DNA of 41,651 nt from Clostridia bacterium (GTDB taxonomy: Bacteria; Bacillota; Clostridia; Christensenellales; Aristaeellaceae): contig JAGAAC010000161.1 of assembly GCA_017615475.1 (NCBI GenBank), positions 1 through 41,651 on the forward strand, given 5' to 3'. Below the pieces are notes generated by a model. That model ran no database searches and was not told the origin of the DNA. It saw nothing but the letters and a program-made list of their open reading frames with translations. Every line of letters starts with the position of its first letter. Position 1 is the stretch's first letter. The position numbers and the translations under genes were made by a program. Shown here in pieces: positions 39,188-41,651 of the stretch.

Positions 39188-41500
39188 TCAGCGGTTCAGC
39201 AGGGAACGGTAATCGGAGGGGGTAATGCCCTCATATTTCCGGAAGGCCCGGTTGATGGTCAGGGGAGAGGCATAACCGACGAGATCGCAGATTTCCTTCA
39301 GGGTCGCATCCGGCCGCTCCGACATGATCTCTTTGGCAAGGCGGAGCCGCTCCCGGTGGATATAATCCAGTAGGTTTTCACCGGAGGCTTTCTTAAACCG
39401 CTTGGAGAAGTAGGAAGGACTCATGTCAAAATGATCGGCAATGACGGAGATGGAAAGAGAAGGATCGGTGATGTTGGCGTTGACATAATCCACAAACTGC
39501 CGGTCCTTTGTGCCGGAGGACAGGTCCTTTTCCTCTGAGACGTCAGAGGCGAGGGAGGAAAGGGCAGACCGGATCCGGTCCAGCATGCTGTCCAGGTTAG
39601 GCACCGTCCGGAGCGAATGGATATCAAAAGCATGGCGCACACTATCTTCCACACCGGAGGGCAGGTCGCCCAGGGAGGAGGCCATCAGGTTCACAACGCC
39701 CAACAGGCGGATCCTGCCTTCCTCGGGGGAGCATTTGCGGAGCGAAAGGGCATCCTCGACCTCCGGCCAGGTGGATTCGGCGGAGAGATAATCGCCGGTG
39801 GACAGGTTGCGGCAAAGCTTTTTCTCTTTTTCCAGCAGCTCCGGGAAGGACAGGGTGTCACTGGCTGCGGCGGGAATCTGGTCATAACGGCAGACGGTGA
39901 CGTCCGTGCCGATCAGCTCCATATAATCCGCTGCCTCCCGGCATTCGCGGAAGCATGTGGTGATGGAAACGACGCCGCTGTGCAGGCTGCTGACGGCCGC
40001 GGTCAGGATAACGCCGAAGGTGTCGCGGAAGAAGTCCCGGACCTGCATAACGTTGGTGAGCGTGTCCTTCCAGATCTGCTCCTCGGGCAGGGAATCCGGC
40101 AGGGAAACGATACAGGCGACATTTTCCTCAACCTCCACCGCGTAGCGGGTGCTGCCGTTATCCGCCAGGCGGTCGATGGCAGTGCGGACGATCTCATCCA
40201 GGCGGCTGAGGGCTTCCGCGTTCTGCATCAGCAGGGGAGACTGATCCTCCCGCCGGACATCCTCCACGGCGTAGAGAACGACCAGGAAACGTTTGCCCAT
40301 AAAACGGATGCCGTTGTTCTCCGTATGGCGGAGGATGATCTCCTCCTTCCGGACGTTGCCGAAAAGAATGCCCTGCAGCAGCTGGGTGCGGACCCGTTCC
40401 TGCAGGCGCTCGTTCTCCAGGTGGGAGGTGGCGTGGTTCTGCAGGATAACGGAAATGGCCTCGGACATCATCTCATATTCATTCCGGTTCGCCGTGTGCA
40501 CGGCTTCGGCACCGGAACGGCTGAGGCTGGAAAGCAGGGAGGCGTTGAGCTTTTCAATTGGGGAATACTGCCTCTGTGTGAAATAGCGGATCAGGAACCA
40601 GCCGAAGACCGCGAAAAGCAGTGCGCAGACCAGGTATCCGAAGAAGAGGGACAGGGTCTGGCGGAGGAAGCGGTCCTTCGGTGTTTCTGTTTTCAGCTGG
40701 AAATCAACTTTGGTGCTGCTACTGCCAATGGGCAGGAGCATCTCCTGCATGGCGCCGCCTTCAGGGGAAACGGAGGAGGCGGAAAGCATGGCGCCGTTTT
40801 CACCGACCAGGGTATGATACAGGCCGCCGTTTTCGGAAAATTCATCCATCAGACGGACTGCGGTTTCACTCCGGAACTCAGTGACCACAATGACGTCCGA
40901 GATGCCGCCATGGGAGGACAGGCGGTTGGCAATCAGGATATGGGGCTTGTTGTCCAGGTCCCCCGTAACGAGCGTTACGATTTCCCTGGGGACGGAGGTC
41001 AGGAAGGATTTCCAGGCCGGGAGGGACATGCCCAGACGATCCTTGAGCATATAGGCGGCGTTATAGTTATAATAGACACTGCGGGGATCCATCATGGTGC
41101 CGCTGCGGAGGAAACAGAGATAGATGGACTGGATATATTCGGAAGTGACGGCGGCTTTGGGAAGCTGCTTCTGCAGATCCCGCAGGAGCAGAATATCGGA
41201 GGTGGTGAAGGAATCCGGATTGACCTGGGAAAGCCGCCTGGTGTTTTCGGAAATCAGCAGGCGGGTATTATTGGACTGGATTTCCTCCACATAAGCGGAA
41301 AATACCCGGGAAAGCTCAGTGGAAGTGGATTCCACGTGGCGGGCGTTTTCCTTCTGCAGCTGCAGCACCGCGGTGGTTGTCATCAGGACGGTCAGGATGA
41401 GGGGCAGGAGCAATACGATCAGATAAGAGTATAATATTGTTTTGGCAACGGGACCTTTTTTCCAAAAGGAAAGCTTCCCACGGTTCTCCTGATCTTTCAT
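39188..41500 (-). CDS. Two-transmembrane sensor regulator with AraC-type DNA-binding domain
   Basis: The 770-residue product has a first membrane helix (about 21-43), a long extracytoplasmic Cache-like sensor, a second helix (about 290-315), a cytoplasmic middle region and a C-terminal AraC/XylS double helix-turn-helix ('SISVIADHFDMSPSYFSKRFKKASG' and 'LKEICDLVGYASPLTINRAFRKYEGITPSDYR' regions, last 100 residues). Such one-piece membrane regulators in Clostridia and Paenibacillus commonly stand beside and control sugar ABC importers and glycoside hydrolases. Start at 41500 follows AGGAGAAG; TTG 41521 is less likely. The likely target genes would lie beyond the right window edge. Confidence 0.88.
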   Translation of the reverse strand: MKDQENRGKLSFWKKGPVAKTILYSYLIVLLLPLILTVLMTTTAVLQLQKENARHVESTSTELSRVFSAYVEEIQSNNTRLLISENTRRLSQVNPDSFTTSDILLLRDLQKQLPKAAVTSEYIQSIYLCFLRSGTMMDPRSVYYNYNAAYMLKDRLGMSLPAWKSFLTSVPREIVTLVTGDLDNKPHILIANRLSSHGGISDVIVVTEFRSETAVRLMDEFSENGGLYHTLVGENGAMLSASSVSPEGGAMQEMLLPIGSSSTKVDFQLKTETPKDRFLRQTLSLFFGYLVCALLFAVFGWFLIRYFTQRQYSPIEKLNASLLSSLSRSGAEAVHTANRNEYEMMSEAISVILQNHATSHLENERLQERVRTQLLQGILFGNVRKEEIILRHTENNGIRFMGKRFLVVLYAVEDVRREDQSPLLMQNAEALSRLDEIVRTAIDRLADNGSTRYAVEVEENVACIVSLPDSLPEEQIWKDTLTNVMQVRDFFRDTFGVILTAAVSSLHSGVVSITTCFRECREAADYMELIGTDVTVCRYDQIPAAASDTLSFPELLEKEKKLCRNLSTGDYLSAESTWPEVEDALSLRKCSPEEGRIRLLGVVNLMASSLGDLPSGVEDSVRHAFDIHSLRTVPNLDSMLDRIRSALSSLASDVSEEKDLSSGTKDRQFVDYVNANITDPSLSISVIADHFDMSPSYFSKRFKKASGENLLDYIHRERLRLAKEIMSERPDATLKEICDLVGYASPLTINRAFRKYEGITPSDYRSLLNR

Positions 41501-41530
41501 ATTGACTTCTCCTGCCTTCAAAGTAGGATC

Positions 41531-41559
41531 AGTTTAGTCGTTTCAGGGGGCTTTGTCAA
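41531..41559 (-). promoter_or_regulatory. Promoter of the AraC-type regulator gene
   Basis: On the minus strand TTGACA (41554-41559), 17 bases, TAAACT (41531-41536), giving a short leader to the ATG at 41500. Nothing recognisable was found from 41560 to the edge. Confidence 0.75.
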
Positions 41560-41651
41560 TTGACCCAGGACTGATTCTGATAGACAGGAAAAAGATGATA
41601 GATGGACAGAAAGGACAAAAAACGACCTTTTTGTGCAGATTTTGACAGGCG

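Noticed and set aside
39617..41434. 605-codon plus-strand frame opposite the AraC-type regulator
   Set aside because: Antisense shadow of a gene with clear domains; no protein-like motifs or ribosome site.

Overview
The window reads as a chromosomal segment of a fermentative, plant-fibre-degrading member of the Clostridia (Bacillota). This is an inference from strong AGGAGG-type ribosome binding sites, TTGACA/TATAAT promoters, U-tailed hairpin terminators, DUF6273 and EFR1-ferredoxin proteins, a cytoplasmic GH10 xylanase and a GH51 arabinofuranosidase, and moderately high G+C. No rRNA, tRNA, CRISPR array, insertion sequence or prophage was found. Most of the long open frames lying opposite real genes are shadows.

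Layout. 1-5740: the 3' part of a large repeat-built surface protein, an extracellular solute-binding lipoprotein and a secreted NlpC/P60-like hydrolase, followed by an array of small hairpins and a terminator. 5790-6070: a self-contained transcription unit (promoter, about 240 nt of structured RNA, terminator) with no convincing protein. 6111-7359: an XRE/TPR regulator with an unusual leader. 7483-11038 (minus): a heterodimeric ABC exporter with one degenerate ATP site. 11141-15214: a carbonyl-detoxification cluster (YqhD-like alcohol dehydrogenase, Fe-S aldo/keto reductase, Gfo/Idh/MocA oxidoreductase, MerR regulator) tied together by three copies of one MerR-type dyad. 15269-20632: hemicellulose use (GH10, LacI regulator, GH51), interrupted by a YlmH-like RNA-binding protein and MsrA.

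20713-23067 holds a DUF6273 membrane protein and a MATE exporter. 23126-27792 (minus) is a probable four-gene operon: a MutS2-like ATPase without Smr domain, a GNAT-deaminase fusion and two methyltransferases. It lies directly downstream of a second non-coding RNA (27864-28017, minus) that has a consensus promoter and folds into a long rod like 6S RNA. 28114-34107 holds a YjbR/DUF3795 fusion, a WYL regulator, a MerR/GyrI-type regulator, an acetyltransferase, an APH-fold kinase and a second MATE exporter. 34294-36196 carries a zinc macrodomain ADP-ribosylhydrolase, a methyltransferase and an acetyltransferase. 36314-37743 is an EFR1 ferredoxin/TetR operon with two matching operators around its promoter. 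A CPBP protease-like membrane protein in visibly A+T-richer DNA and a two-transmembrane AraC-type sensor-regulator close the window.

Gene-free stretches over 300 bases. 5577-6276 holds the hairpin array, a terminator, the first ncRNA and the XRE promoter/leader. 27793-28113 holds the 6S-like RNA, its promoter and a hairpin. 37744-38063 holds the EFR1 promoter and operators, a possible coding remnant and an orphan terminator.

The parts most worth a second look are the two structured RNAs, the three-site MerR circuit, the GNAT-deaminase fusion coupled to a truncated MutS2, the degenerate/consensus ABC pair and the twin TetR operators. All family assignments are from reading the translations; no database search was run.
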